The position numbers and the translations under genes are program-made. DNA of 64,000 nucleotides from Onthophagus taurus. Taxonomy: Eukaryota; Arthropoda; Insecta; Coleoptera; Scarabaeidae. Where the stretch lies: positions 14,384,001 through 14,448,000 of the forward strand of contig NC_091973.1 in assembly GCF_036711975.1 (NCBI RefSeq), written 5' to 3'. The notes beneath the pieces are model-generated. The model was not told the DNA's origin and did no database searches. It worked only from the letters and a program-made list of their open reading frames with translations. This document shows, one piece after another, positions 57,056 to 64,000 of the stretch (the stretch's first letter is position 1; each line of letters begins with the position of its first letter).

Positions 57056-58258
57056 CTATATTTGATTAATCATACCAGTTAAAGGAACATATTTGAAAAC
57101 TCTATCATGTAAGATTAAACAGTAGAGCGAAGTAGCATTAGCTATCTCTTCACTCGTTTCAAATTCAATGCGAATATCAACAGTTCCAACATTTAAAATA
57201 TCATTTTGCCGTGAACAATCAACTACAATAATCGGTGTATGTGCTAAAAATGTATCTCTGTTAAACATTGGTTCTGCAAGTTCTCGATCGTAATAGGTTT
57301 TTGCGAAATTACAATACATTTCATATAAAACTGCAATTTGACCTGTCTTAAAATTTAAATTTAAAGCTTCATAGGGATATTTCTCACTATTTAAAAACAC
57401 TTTCATATCTGTTAAATTACAGTGGTCAAATTGTGATGCAGAACGTAACAGATTATCTTTTCTATTGATTTGAAACCCTAATATAAAGTATCTGGGTTTT
57501 TCTAATTGAGTAGATGTTTTAATTGTCCATGTGTGTTGTCTACTTTTTGGTAATGATGGGTATTCATGTAAATCAAATGATCTAAATCCCATGTCTAATT
57601 CAATTCCTTGTTCAATGTACTCTAAAAGTTTTAAACGTTCAACATCGGCTACAGAAACATGAGGGACTTTCCATACTATTTTATTAATAGTAATTATCAC
57701 ATTAGGTAAAAGATTTTCGATAACATTCTTGTCTGAATTACTGCGTACTAAAACTAATTCTTGACGGAGATTTATCAAAATTTTATTATAATCTTCTGCG
57801 AAACCAAGAAAATATTTCAAGGGAACACAAAAATCAAAATCTCCTTTATTTTCATTTACTTTAACATTTGGATATTCGAAACCTGCGTTAGAGGCATGGT
57901 AGTATTCCGATCTTGTTAATGAGCAAAGATTTTTTAATGTGCTAGCTATTCCTGGATTTCTTACTCTGTCAATTACGTTCCCTCCACATTCAAATCGTAC
58001 TTCACTAAACATATGAGCGATCGGATTTACTGATAATTTTGAATATTTATCAACGGTTCCGTCATCTTTCAATAGTTTCCCTTGTACGTAAATAAAAGAT
58101 TGACTTGGTAACGTGTAAACGTCCTGTTGTTGAATTGCAATACGAATTTCATCGCTATTGTTAAACGAATTTGATGAGTATGGTAAATGATTATGATACT
58201 GAATCCGTACGAGTGAATTATCAAATTCTACTTTATCCGAGACGTTTAAGATACTCAT
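57056..58258 (-). CDS. Polinton C major capsid protein
   Basis: 400 residues, intact. Jelly-roll-type strand pattern throughout: SFNNSDEIRIAIQQQDV, SFIYVQGKLL, SEVRFECGGNVIDRVRNPG, then PLKYFLGFAEDYNKILIN, NKIVWKVPHV, PRYFILGFQINRKDN and a C-terminal NVGTVDIRIEFETSEEI. Position beside a penton-like gene, adenain protease and packaging ATPase identifies it as the shell protein of the Polinton virion module (double jelly-roll MCP by family; the fold was not tested). Both halves of the broken Polinton B gene align to it. Confidence 0.75.
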   Translation of the reverse strand: MSILNVSDKVEFDNSLVRIQYHNHLPYSSNSFNNSDEIRIAIQQQDVYTLPSQSFIYVQGKLLKDDGTVDKYSKLSVNPIAHMFSEVRFECGGNVIDRVRNPGIASTLKNLCSLTRSEYYHASNAGFEYPNVKVNENKGDFDFCVPLKYFLGFAEDYNKILINLRQELVLVRSNSDKNVIENLLPNVIITINKIVWKVPHVSVADVERLKLLEYIEQGIELDMGFRSFDLHEYPSLPKSRQHTWTIKTSTQLEKPRYFILGFQINRKDNLLRSASQFDHCNLTDMKVFLNSEKYPYEALNLNFKTGQIAVLYEMYCNFAKTYYDRELAEPMFNRDTFLAHTPIIVVDCSRQNDILNVGTVDIRIEFETSEEIANATSLYCLILHDRVFKYVPLTGMINQI

Positions 58259-58266
58259 ATTGAATA

Positions 58267-58401
58267 TTATTTTATTAATTGTAAACCTAATGATTCAAGA
58301 AATTGTTTGTTTTGAGGTGTTAACTGTTTCACAGTGTGAGGAGAACTAAAAGTATTGGTTTGATTTCGTGGGTTTATATAACCTTTCACCTTAAGAACCA
58401 T
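58267..58401 (-). CDS. small conserved ORF between MCP and minor capsid (C), 44 aa
   Basis: Begins at ATG 58401, overlapping the last codons of the minor capsid gene, and ends 8 bp before the MCP start. The segment LTPQNKQFLESLGLQLIK matches the NRRFLKQLGYHV part of the 66-residue frame in Polinton B (38815-39015). Same place, same strand, same overlap arrangement. Function unknown. Confidence 0.5.
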   Translation of the reverse strand: MVLKVKGYINPRNQTNTFSSPHTVKQLTPQNKQFLESLGLQLIK

Positions 58402-59098
58402 TATTACTAGAGAGCTTTAAATGTAGTCTTATCTTGATGACTTCTCCTCTGAAATTGACCAACACTCCGTTTTGATCAACTATTTTAAGGGTAATATTAT
58501 TAATTATTTGTGTATTCAAAGGCATATATATTAAATTGTGGGGAGTTTCTGATATTTTATAACCTTTAGGTACTGTAGGAAAAAATGAGTAGATAGTGTG
58601 CGCAGGTATGTCGTTGTGATAAGCTCCATGTGTTATGCTACATAGTACTTGTATAGAATTTACTTTAAATATATCTACAATATTGCGAGCTCTATGCGGG
58701 GATTTTATTGGGTCCAGTACATCTGTTTTATTAAATCCTAATATTGTTGAGATGGAGTTGTTTATATTAAAATCAATAGTTTTGTTACATGTGATCACTG
58801 CTTGTAGCGTATCCTCATTTGCTTGTAGGCTAAAGGTCACACCATTAATATTCTTTTCTTTAAGTTGTTTATTAATAGCATTCGAAATGTGTATTAATTC
58901 ATAAGATCCTGTTGGTAGTGCTATCAATACATTATCTATTTTTAAGCAATTGTTTGTTTCATCAATATTTGGAATTGAGTTGTAACCATCAAAGCTTACA
59001 AGTGCCAGTTCATATTGATAATTAGGATTCAGTTCTATTGCAGGGTGGTAATTTGCTGTTAGAACAGATGTTTTTCCTACTAAATCAAACGTCCACAT
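58391..59098 (-). CDS. Polinton C minor capsid (penton-like) protein
   Basis: 235 residues, intact from ATG 59098. Diagnostic features: AIELNPNYQYELALVSFDGY then NSIPNI, SYELIHISNAINKQL, SISTILGFNKTDV and the C-terminal MPLNTQIINNITLKIVDQNG and VNFRGEVIKIRLHL. It parallels 39015-39791. By family it forms the pentameric vertices. Genes here are packed tail to head on the minus strand (MCP, small ORF, this gene, protease, core), implying one late transcription unit. Confidence 0.75.
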   Translation of the reverse strand: MWTFDLVGKTSVLTANYHPAIELNPNYQYELALVSFDGYNSIPNIDETNNCLKIDNVLIALPTGSYELIHISNAINKQLKEKNINGVTFSLQANEDTLQAVITCNKTIDFNINNSISTILGFNKTDVLDPIKSPHRARNIVDIFKVNSIQVLCSITHGAYHNDIPAHTIYSFFPTVPKGYKISETPHNLIYMPLNTQIINNITLKIVDQNGVLVNFRGEVIKIRLHLKLSSNNGS

Positions 59099-59114
59099 CC
59101 TTTGATTGTTGAAG

Positions 59115-59453
59115 CTATAATGCGTCCGATAGTAAGAAATTTAAACATAAATAACCACAATTACTTGTGTTATAGGTTTGATATTGATGGTGATTATATT
59201 TAATAATTACATTATTTCCAGCACTCTTGAAATAGTTCACAATTTCTTTACTTGGTTTTAAATTACCAAAACTATCAAAATAAGTAATTATATTTCCCTT
59301 CTTAATATAGGCTGTCCAATGAGTGCCAGGCCCTTTCACACTATCCAAGTTAATAATACCTCTTTCATTATTATTAATACGTATAGGCAATTTATCTCGC
59401 ATGAATATCCCTCTAAACTCTGGTATTCCCAATATTTTTACATAACGCATCAA
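59115..59453 (-). CDS. Polinton C adenain-type cysteine protease
   Basis: About 112 residues. The catalytic elements are GTHWTAYIKKG (His), IITYFDSFGNLKPSKEI (Asp) and SNCGYLCLNFLL (Cys), the C5/Ulp-like triad order His-Asp-Cys. ATG at 59450; an alternative start lies in the preceding core gene's end. It should process virion precursors such as the pX-like protein encoded immediately upstream. All catalytic residues are kept, in contrast to the Polinton B copy. Confidence 0.78.
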   Translation of the reverse strand: MMRYVKILGIPEFRGIFMRDKLPIRINNNERGIINLDSVKGPGTHWTAYIKKGNIITYFDSFGNLKPSKEIVNYFKSAGNNVIIKYNHHQYQTYNTSNCGYLCLNFLLSDAL

Positions 59454-59464
59454 GTCAACGTTTG

Positions 59465-59908
59465 TTAGCGCTTTCTGCTGTTGTATGGTTTTTCTTGGCG
59501 TGTCTTTAAAAAAACACCTAATCCTTTTTTATATGGTTTTAAATATAGACCTTTACCTAAAGCTATTGATTCCATCGTTTGATTATGTCTTTGACTTTCC
59601 TTGAGGGCCGTTTGAGCTTGCTTCGCTTTATTGACAGCACTTATAACGGAAGCAGTGCCACCTGTTAAAGCTCCTAATGCACTTAAACCAGCAAAAATTG
59701 GAATGAGCGGAAGGATACCACCGCTCTTCGGAATTGTAATAACTCTAGAACGAGGTTTTTTTTTGACAATACCTTTTACGGCACGTAAAGCTAACTTTGC
59801 AGCAGATTTCAAATCAATAGTGCTTGACTCTTTTAATTTTATTTTAGCATTTTTAACGGCTCTATTAAAAGAAATGGCTTTTCCACTTGCTCTTTTCTTC
59901 ATGATCAT
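59465..59908 (-). CDS. Polinton C pX/mu-like basic core protein
   Basis: 147 residues from ATG 59908. Basic N-terminus, KKKPRSRVITIP, then SGGILPLIPIFAGLSALGAL with GGTASVISAVNKAKQAQ, and a basic C-terminus LYLKPYKKGLGVFLK. The Gly-Gly-x-Leu-Pro-x-x-P hydrophobic segment is typical of adenovirus pX-type proteins, which condense DNA in the virion and are cut by the protease. First gene of the leftward cluster; its start codon lies beside the duplicated bidirectional promoter (59911-60166). Confidence 0.65.
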   Translation of the reverse strand: MIMKKRASGKAISFNRAVKNAKIKLKESSTIDLKSAAKLALRAVKGIVKKKPRSRVITIPKSGGILPLIPIFAGLSALGALTGGTASVISAVNKAKQAQTALKESQRHNQTMESIALGKGLYLKPYKKGLGVFLKTRQEKPYNSRKR

Positions 59909-59910
59909 CC

Positions 59911-60166
59911 AATCACTTCAATGGTCAACAGACAAATGAATATTATATGTTCAGATTCAGACTTATATAGGAGTCAGTTATACCATAAACATGAAAGTGA
60001 TAAAACAATCTTACACATTAAATATTGATGATATTGATAATCACTTCAATGGTCAACAGACAAATTAGAACATTATATATTCAAAATCAAACTGATATAA
60101 GAGTTAGTTATACAATAAACATGAAAGTGATAAAACAACCTTACACATTAAATGTTGATGATGTAA
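59911..60166. repeat. 128-bp tandem duplication of the divergent promoter
   Basis: Two tandem units starting AATCACTTCAATGGTCAAC at 59911 and 60039. Each contains an ACATGAAAGTGATAAAACAA word, i.e. the ATPase start codon region, so the first unit carries a decayed second start (59991) and the gene begins in the second unit (60121). The segment separates the leftward capsid cluster from the rightward ATPase cluster. Confidence 0.75.
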
Positions 60167-60809
60167 CAATACAATTTAATAATAATAATCAATCACCTCA
60201 AAACAAAAAGCATAGTTATTTATTTCCAAATAATCTACGTTGCATAATATCCGGACCTTCTAACTCTGGTAAAACAAATCTGATAATTAGCTTATTACAG
60301 GACTATCCTTTAAAAATGTGTATGTGTATTCAAAGTCATTGTATCAAAGTAAATATGAATATTTGAGAAAATTACTACAGCCTATAAAAGGTTTAGGATA
60401 TTATGAGTATAGCAGTAGTGATGACATAATGCATCCTTCCAAAGCGAATGAAGATTCGGTTTTTATATTTGATGATGTAGCATGCGATAAACAATCAATT
60501 ATTCGTGATTATTTTTGTATGGGACGACATAAGGCAATAGATAGTTTTTATTTATGTCAGAGTTACACGCATATTCCAAAGCATTTAATACGTGATAATG
60601 CAAACTTTTTAATACTTTTCAAACAAGATGATCTAAATTTAAGACATATTTATAACGATCATGTAATACCCGATATGAAATTCAATGTCTTTAAGAAAAT
60701 GTGTTCAATGTGTTGGAGAGATAGATTCGGATTTTTTGTAATCAGTAAGGAGGACGATATGAACAATGGTAGATATCGTAATGGGTTTCATTACTATATA
60801 AAACTGTGA
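60121..60809 (+). pseudogene. Polinton C packaging ATPase, single frameshift
   Basis: The N-terminal part (ATG 60121) has Walker A ISGPSNSGKTNL and ends out of frame after DYPLK near 60315; the other frame takes over at NVYVYSKSLYQ. Walker B is VFIFDDVACD, followed by FCMGRHKAIDSFYLCQSYTHIPKHLIRDNANF. The break lies in a short A-run (TTTAAAAATG), consistent with loss of one A, which could be a true mutation or a sequencing error. Otherwise the gene matches Polinton B's 41076-41810 over its length. Packaging motor by family. Confidence 0.82.
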
Positions 60810-60832
60810 TTGTGTATGTTTCTATATCAGTC

Positions 60833-61174
60833 ATGTTAGTGATACGAACAGGTGGAGAGCTGCATTTACCCGGCTATCAGTTCTGTGGACCTGGGACAAA
60901 TCGCATGAAACGCTTAGCACGTGGAGATCCTGGCATTAATGACCTTGATAGAGCATGTAAACGTCATGATTTAGCCTATACACAATACACAGATTTACAC
61001 AATCGACATATAGCAGATAAAGTATTAGCTGCAGAAGCATGGAAAAGAGTATTAGCGAAAGATTCCTCGATTGGTGAAAAAGCTAACGCATGGTTTGTTA
61101 CTAACGCGATGAAAGTAAAACAAAAGTTGGGTTTCGGATTGGAGAATCCGAAAAAGTATCGGTGTTTCAACTGA
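60833..61174 (+). CDS. Polinton C parvovirus-type phospholipase A2
   Basis: 113 residues from ATG 60833. The calcium-binding loop is YQFCGPGTNRMKR, the catalytic helix RACKRHDLAYTQ with His-Asp, then KDSSIGEKANAWFVTNAMKVKQKLG. Compared with parvoviral VP1u it is a stand-alone protein. It begins 23 bp after the ATPase stop on the same strand, whereas in Polinton B the gene lies upstream of the ATPase on the opposite strand. The 3' end runs into AACCGGT-type repeats. Confidence 0.8.
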   Translation: MLVIRTGGELHLPGYQFCGPGTNRMKRLARGDPGINDLDRACKRHDLAYTQYTDLHNRHIADKVLAAEAWKRVLAKDSSIGEKANAWFVTNAMKVKQKLGFGLENPKKYRCFN

Positions 61175-61315
61175 TAAATGCGGTTGGTCGGATAAAACGG
61201 ATCGGTTAAAACCGGTCGGATAAAACGGATCGGTTAAAACCGGTCAGATAAAACGGACCGGTTAAAACCGGTCGGATAAAACAGATCAGTTAAAGCCGAC
61301 TTGAACAGTTCCAAT
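61175..61315 (+). repeat. 28-bp AACCGGT-type tandem repeats
   Basis: Four to five units of GGATAAAACGGATCGGTTAAAACC with GGTC linkers (61190-61290). Each unit is partly palindromic (ACCGGT). They lie between PLA2 and the DUF-type gene. Related but inverted copies are found in Polinton A (28441-28930). Confidence 0.75.
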
Positions 61316-61374
61316 AAAACTCTACAGTAAGCACATGCATTAGTCAGTAAGTGTTCATTCATTGTACAGAAAAC

Positions 61375-62514
61375 ATGGATTCAAAACAATTAACACGAAA
61401 GCTTATTAAAACAAGAGAAAATGTGAAAAAGAAATTGGATAAATTAAAAGCAAGGAAACATAAATCTGAACATTTGCTTCAACAGCAATATAAAGCAGTA
61501 ACAACCCCTTTAGAAAAAATAATTTCCACAATTAAACATCCTATTAAAGTTAAGAAGGGGGAGGAGGAGGAGGAGGAGGAAGAGCTTAAATCGGAGGAAG
61601 TTAAAGAAGAAGAATTTAAAACAGTAATACCTACAAAGAAAAGAAGAGTATCAAAAGCAGTACAAGCATCACGTCTACCAGAACTTCATCAACAACAACA
61701 ACAACAACAAGCGCCTCAATCACCAACAATATCAATATTAAGCGATGACGATGACGATGTTTTTGCAACATCTCCATCACCACCACCACAACCAACGCAA
61801 ACATCACCACCTGCAGCAGCAGCGACAGCAGCAGATGAATCTCCATTACCAGAAACTATGAATATTCCTGAAGAATCATTTTTCTTATACTTGGAACAAT
61901 TTGCTCCTCTAACAAGATCCTACATTGAGGGTTATGTAAGAGATGATAACAATGAATTCGATTCTAGCAACAAGGGAGTTCGTGTTAATATTTTAACTGA
62001 TAAATATTACATTGGAGATAGTGAAATATCCTTTAGTAGTAAAACGAATGATATAACCATTGCAAATAAAACTTATAAGGGTACGAAAGGTCTGTATGAG
62101 CTAATTTTCAAGAGGGAACCAGAACAATATACTAGTGACGATCAAAAGAATTACGTTGAAATACTAAAAACAACAGCAGCATTAAACAAAAACCAAGATA
62201 AAAGCAAACAAATTATGGGTGACAAGTCGGACAAGTATCGTCAAATAATTGCACCTGTTTTAAATGCAACGAAAGGAGTTGTACGACGGAGCAGAGTAAA
62301 AAGCGTTCCTGTTCGTATGAGAACTGGTGAAGGTCTCATGCAGCAGCAGCAGTACAATAATCAACGGTCAAATTTTATTTATTGGGATGATCCTAATGAA
62401 TTAGTAAATAGATTAAAACTTTTAATAGCCTCTCAGCTTGCCGGTAATACGTCACATGGTAATGAAATTAATAGTATTACAGAAGAGTTACGAGAAGCTC
62501 ATATAATTGTATAA
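61375..62514 (+). CDS. conserved Polinton protein (DUF8207-like), 379 aa (C)
   Basis: From ATG 61375; upstream in-frame codons lack support. N-terminus: basic coiled coil with SEHLLQQQYKAVTTPLEK (a motif also left in Polinton A at 28950-29073), then low-complexity Glu, Gln, Pro and Ala runs (about 60-160). The conserved part begins at FAPLTRSYIEGYV, with KYYIGDSEISF, KGLYELIFKREPEQYT, GDKSDKYRQIIAP and the signature YWDDPNELVNRLKLLIAS followed by LAGNTSHGNEINSITEEL. Intact. Homologue of 41848-42798. Function unknown; the domain name is recalled from memory and not verified. Confidence 0.75.
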   Translation: MDSKQLTRKLIKTRENVKKKLDKLKARKHKSEHLLQQQYKAVTTPLEKIISTIKHPIKVKKGEEEEEEEELKSEEVKEEEFKTVIPTKKRRVSKAVQASRLPELHQQQQQQQAPQSPTISILSDDDDDVFATSPSPPPQPTQTSPPAAAATAADESPLPETMNIPEESFFLYLEQFAPLTRSYIEGYVRDDNNEFDSSNKGVRVNILTDKYYIGDSEISFSSKTNDITIANKTYKGTKGLYELIFKREPEQYTSDDQKNYVEILKTTAALNKNQDKSKQIMGDKSDKYRQIIAPVLNATKGVVRRSRVKSVPVRMRTGEGLMQQQQYNNQRSNFIYWDDPNELVNRLKLLIASQLAGNTSHGNEINSITEELREAHIIV

Positions 62515-62541
62515 ACCTACAATACATTCATCATTTTAGTT

Positions 62542-62907
62542 ATGACTATCCACAAGTTCGGACATCATATTTCTTCCTCCTCCTCCGCCTCCTCAGTAGA
62601 ACATAACCATTATTCTTATTTGAATATTTCTTTGACTGGTGGGAAAGCTGGACATAGTTATGCGTTGAGTAACTTAAAAAAATATTATATATTTCCTATT
62701 GAATCAGGAGAAATTTACTCTATCACTATTGAGCCATCGGACACCACTTTTATAGTAAACAATAGGATTTATGATAGCTCAAATGGGAAGGGTATCAAAT
62801 TGAAGAAAGGTGATAGATTAAGATTTATTCCATCTCCTACTGCGACGATTAATACACTGTTTGTTGAAATCGTAGTAACATGTCCTCTGATATTAAAAGA
62901 AAATTAG
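62542..62907 (+). CDS. putative vertex/fiber-slot protein (C), 121 aa
   Basis: Starts TIHKFGHHISSSSSAS, sharing the x-KFG-x N-terminal tag with SIDKFGGTF of the Polinton B protein in the same slot (42825-43394). The remaining about 100 residues are beta-rich and globular (YSYLNISLTGGKAGHSYALS, YYIFPIESGEIYSITIE, LKKGDRLRFIPS) rather than coiled coil. It overlaps the integrase start by 28 bp. An attachment protein anchored by a common N-terminal peptide but with exchangeable body is plausible; not proven. Confidence 0.45.
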   Translation: MTIHKFGHHISSSSSASSVEHNHYSYLNISLTGGKAGHSYALSNLKKYYIFPIESGEIYSITIEPSDTTFIVNNRIYDSSNGKGIKLKKGDRLRFIPSPTATINTLFVEIVVTCPLILKEN

Positions 62908-63803
62908 CTGAAGAACTTCATAAACCTGCTCGAATACATTTTAAAAGGAGACATGTACTTACTAAAGGGATAAATGATTTATACCAGGCTGATTTAGTAG
63001 AGATGATACCTTATGCACGACAAAATAGTGGTTATCGTTATATACTCGTTGTAATTGATGTCTTTAGCAAATATGCATGGGCTGTTCCGGTAAAAACTAA
63101 ATCGGGTAAAGATGTTACTAAAGCAATGAAAAGTATTTTAAAGGATGCAAACGTACCAAAAAACCTTCAAACCGATCAAGGAAAAGAGTTTTATAATAAA
63201 GATTTTATCTCACTTATGAGTAAATTAAAAATTAATCATTACTCTACGTTTAGTTCATTAAAAGCATCTATCGTTGAACGTTTAAATAGAACTTTAAAAG
63301 GTTTAATGTGGAAAGAATTTAGTGTGCAGGGATCTTTTAAGTGGTTAAATTTATTACCGCAAATTTTATTAACATATAATACCCGCAAGCATTCCACTAC
63401 AGGCATGAAACCAATAGAGGCGGATGAGGAAAAGCTATTGCGTACTGTTTATAATAGGCAAATACATTATCAAAATCAAACATTACCCATAAAATTTCAT
63501 TTGAATGACTTTGTAAGAATATCGAAACATCGTGGTGTGTTCACCAAAGGGTATACTCCTAACTGGAGCAATGAAGTTTTTAAAATTGTTAAGATTCAAT
63601 ATAGTAATCCAGTGACGTATTTATTACGAGATTTGAAAGGTGATAACAGTAAAGGAGCTTTCTACACTGAAGAATTACAACGGACTCATTATCCTGACAT
63701 ACAGTTGATTGAAAAGATTCTAAAACGGAAAGGAAACAGAATGTACGTCAAGTGGTTTGGAATAGATGAAAGAAGTTGGATTAAGAAATCAGATATTGTG
63801 TAG
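62880..63803 (+). CDS. int: Polinton C integrase (rve core plus chromodomain)
   Basis: 307 residues, intact, ATG 62880. N-terminal AEELHKPARIHFKRRH, then DLYQADLVEM, the catalytic Asp strand LVVIDVFSKYAW, LQTDQGKEFYN (second Asp) and SIVERLNRTLK (Glu), i.e. a DDE retroviral-type core. Next the basic segment RISKHRGVFTKGYTPNW, NPVTYLLRDL and a C-terminal chromodomain-like LIEKILKRKGNRMYVKWFG. Acts on the AG...CT TIR ends to insert with a 6-bp duplication. Since Polinton A shares the same TIR, it is the natural candidate for mobilising A. Confidence 0.9.
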   Translation: MSSDIKRKLAEELHKPARIHFKRRHVLTKGINDLYQADLVEMIPYARQNSGYRYILVVIDVFSKYAWAVPVKTKSGKDVTKAMKSILKDANVPKNLQTDQGKEFYNKDFISLMSKLKINHYSTFSSLKASIVERLNRTLKGLMWKEFSVQGSFKWLNLLPQILLTYNTRKHSTTGMKPIEADEEKLLRTVYNRQIHYQNQTLPIKFHLNDFVRISKHRGVFTKGYTPNWSNEVFKIVKIQYSNPVTYLLRDLKGDNSKGAFYTEELQRTHYPDIQLIEKILKRKGNRMYVKWFGIDERSWIKKSDIV

Positions 63804-64000
63804 TAGTACGTAGATTTTTTTAAATAAAACAATTTTTGTAATATGTTATCTGACCCTTATTTTAGTAGTATACTTATCTCCTTCAAATCATATATTTTGT
63901 TTAAACGTTTCTTTTGTGCATCAACGTTTCCCAAGTATTTTGCGATAAGCATTCTCAGTAAATAAGTAAGTATGTTCCATGGGGTTATGAGACTGGTTGT
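63804..64000 (+). other. Polinton C interior at window end
   Basis: 197 bp after the integrase; AT-rich, AATAAA-like words just after the stop. No gene start seen before the window ends. Confidence 0.5.

Larger units (their letters stand above)
55889..64000. mobile_element. Polinton C, left 8.1 kb (continues beyond window)
   Basis: Starts AGTAGTGTAAGAATGCC, the same TIR family as Polinton A. Order: TIR, short unknown frames, MCP, small ORF, minor capsid, protease, core protein (all minus), then ATPase, PLA2, DUF-type protein, fiber-like protein, integrase (plus). Polymerase is not in the visible part and may follow the integrase to the right. All genes except the ATPase have open frames. Least decayed Polinton here. 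Confidence 0.88.

Noticed and set aside
1-64000. tRNA or rRNA genes and R1 target 28S sequence
   Set aside because: Looked for B-box-like tRNA words and 28S flanks around the R1-like element by eye; none convincing, so it is not called a 28S-inserted R1.

Overview
The window looks like a stretch of animal, almost certainly arthropod (insect), nuclear genome built nearly entirely from mobile elements. Evidence is the mix of families: CR1/L2-type, R1-like and purine-rich non-LTR retrotransposons, Penelope-like elements, a Ty3/gypsy element, DNA-transposon-like inverted repeats and three Polinton/Maverick (adintovirus-like) elements with spliced accessory genes. The style of the non-LTR elements reminds me of Hymenoptera, but that is only an impression. 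No host gene, tRNA, rRNA or CRISPR is recognisable.

Layout. 1-117 is a Penelope-like (PLE) C-terminal scrap; about 119-4575 is a CR1/L2-type element with both ORFs open; 4576-5885 holds PLE remnants with hammerhead-ribozyme-like motifs. From about 6.5 to 52.8 kb lies a nested stack. Two outer pairs of inverted repeats (6509 with 52797; 7063 with 51122) enclose an R1-like non-LTR element (ORF1 at 7497-8711; ORF2 split between 8716-10269 and 48738-50142). Inside its RT gene sits Polinton B (10270-48731; TIRs of about 435 bp; 6-bp TSD GAGGCA). Polinton B is interrupted by a solo LTR (14023-15666; 4-bp TSD ACGG) and by a second non-LTR element, D (16943-38547; 10-bp TSD AAACCCGGTT), which splits the capsid gene. 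Element D is in turn interrupted by a Ty3/gypsy element (about 17469-24096, without 3' LTR) and by Polinton A (25938-37382; 1.1-kb TIRs; 6-bp TSD TAAGGG). After the stack come a PLE reverse-transcriptase ORF (52948-54330, minus) and the left 8.1 kb of Polinton C (55889 to beyond 64000).

How the genes work together. Polintons B and C carry a virion-type module: major capsid protein, minor capsid (penton-like) protein, adenain-type protease, a basic pX/mu-like core protein, a parvovirus-type phospholipase A2, an HerA/FtsK-type packaging ATPase, a conserved DUF-type protein, a putative fiber-like protein and a chromodomain integrase. Polinton A shares its TIR with C. It kept a family-B DNA polymerase (now broken by a deletion and a stop) but lost the capsid/ATPase module, leaving only scraps of integrase and of the DUF gene. 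It carries an open matrix-metalloprotease gene and a putative nuclease. A family of small (about 115 aa) proteins and several tiny intron-containing genes sit in or next to the TIRs. The MMP cargo, the TIR-embedded spliced genes and the precisely delimited nesting are the most interesting parts.
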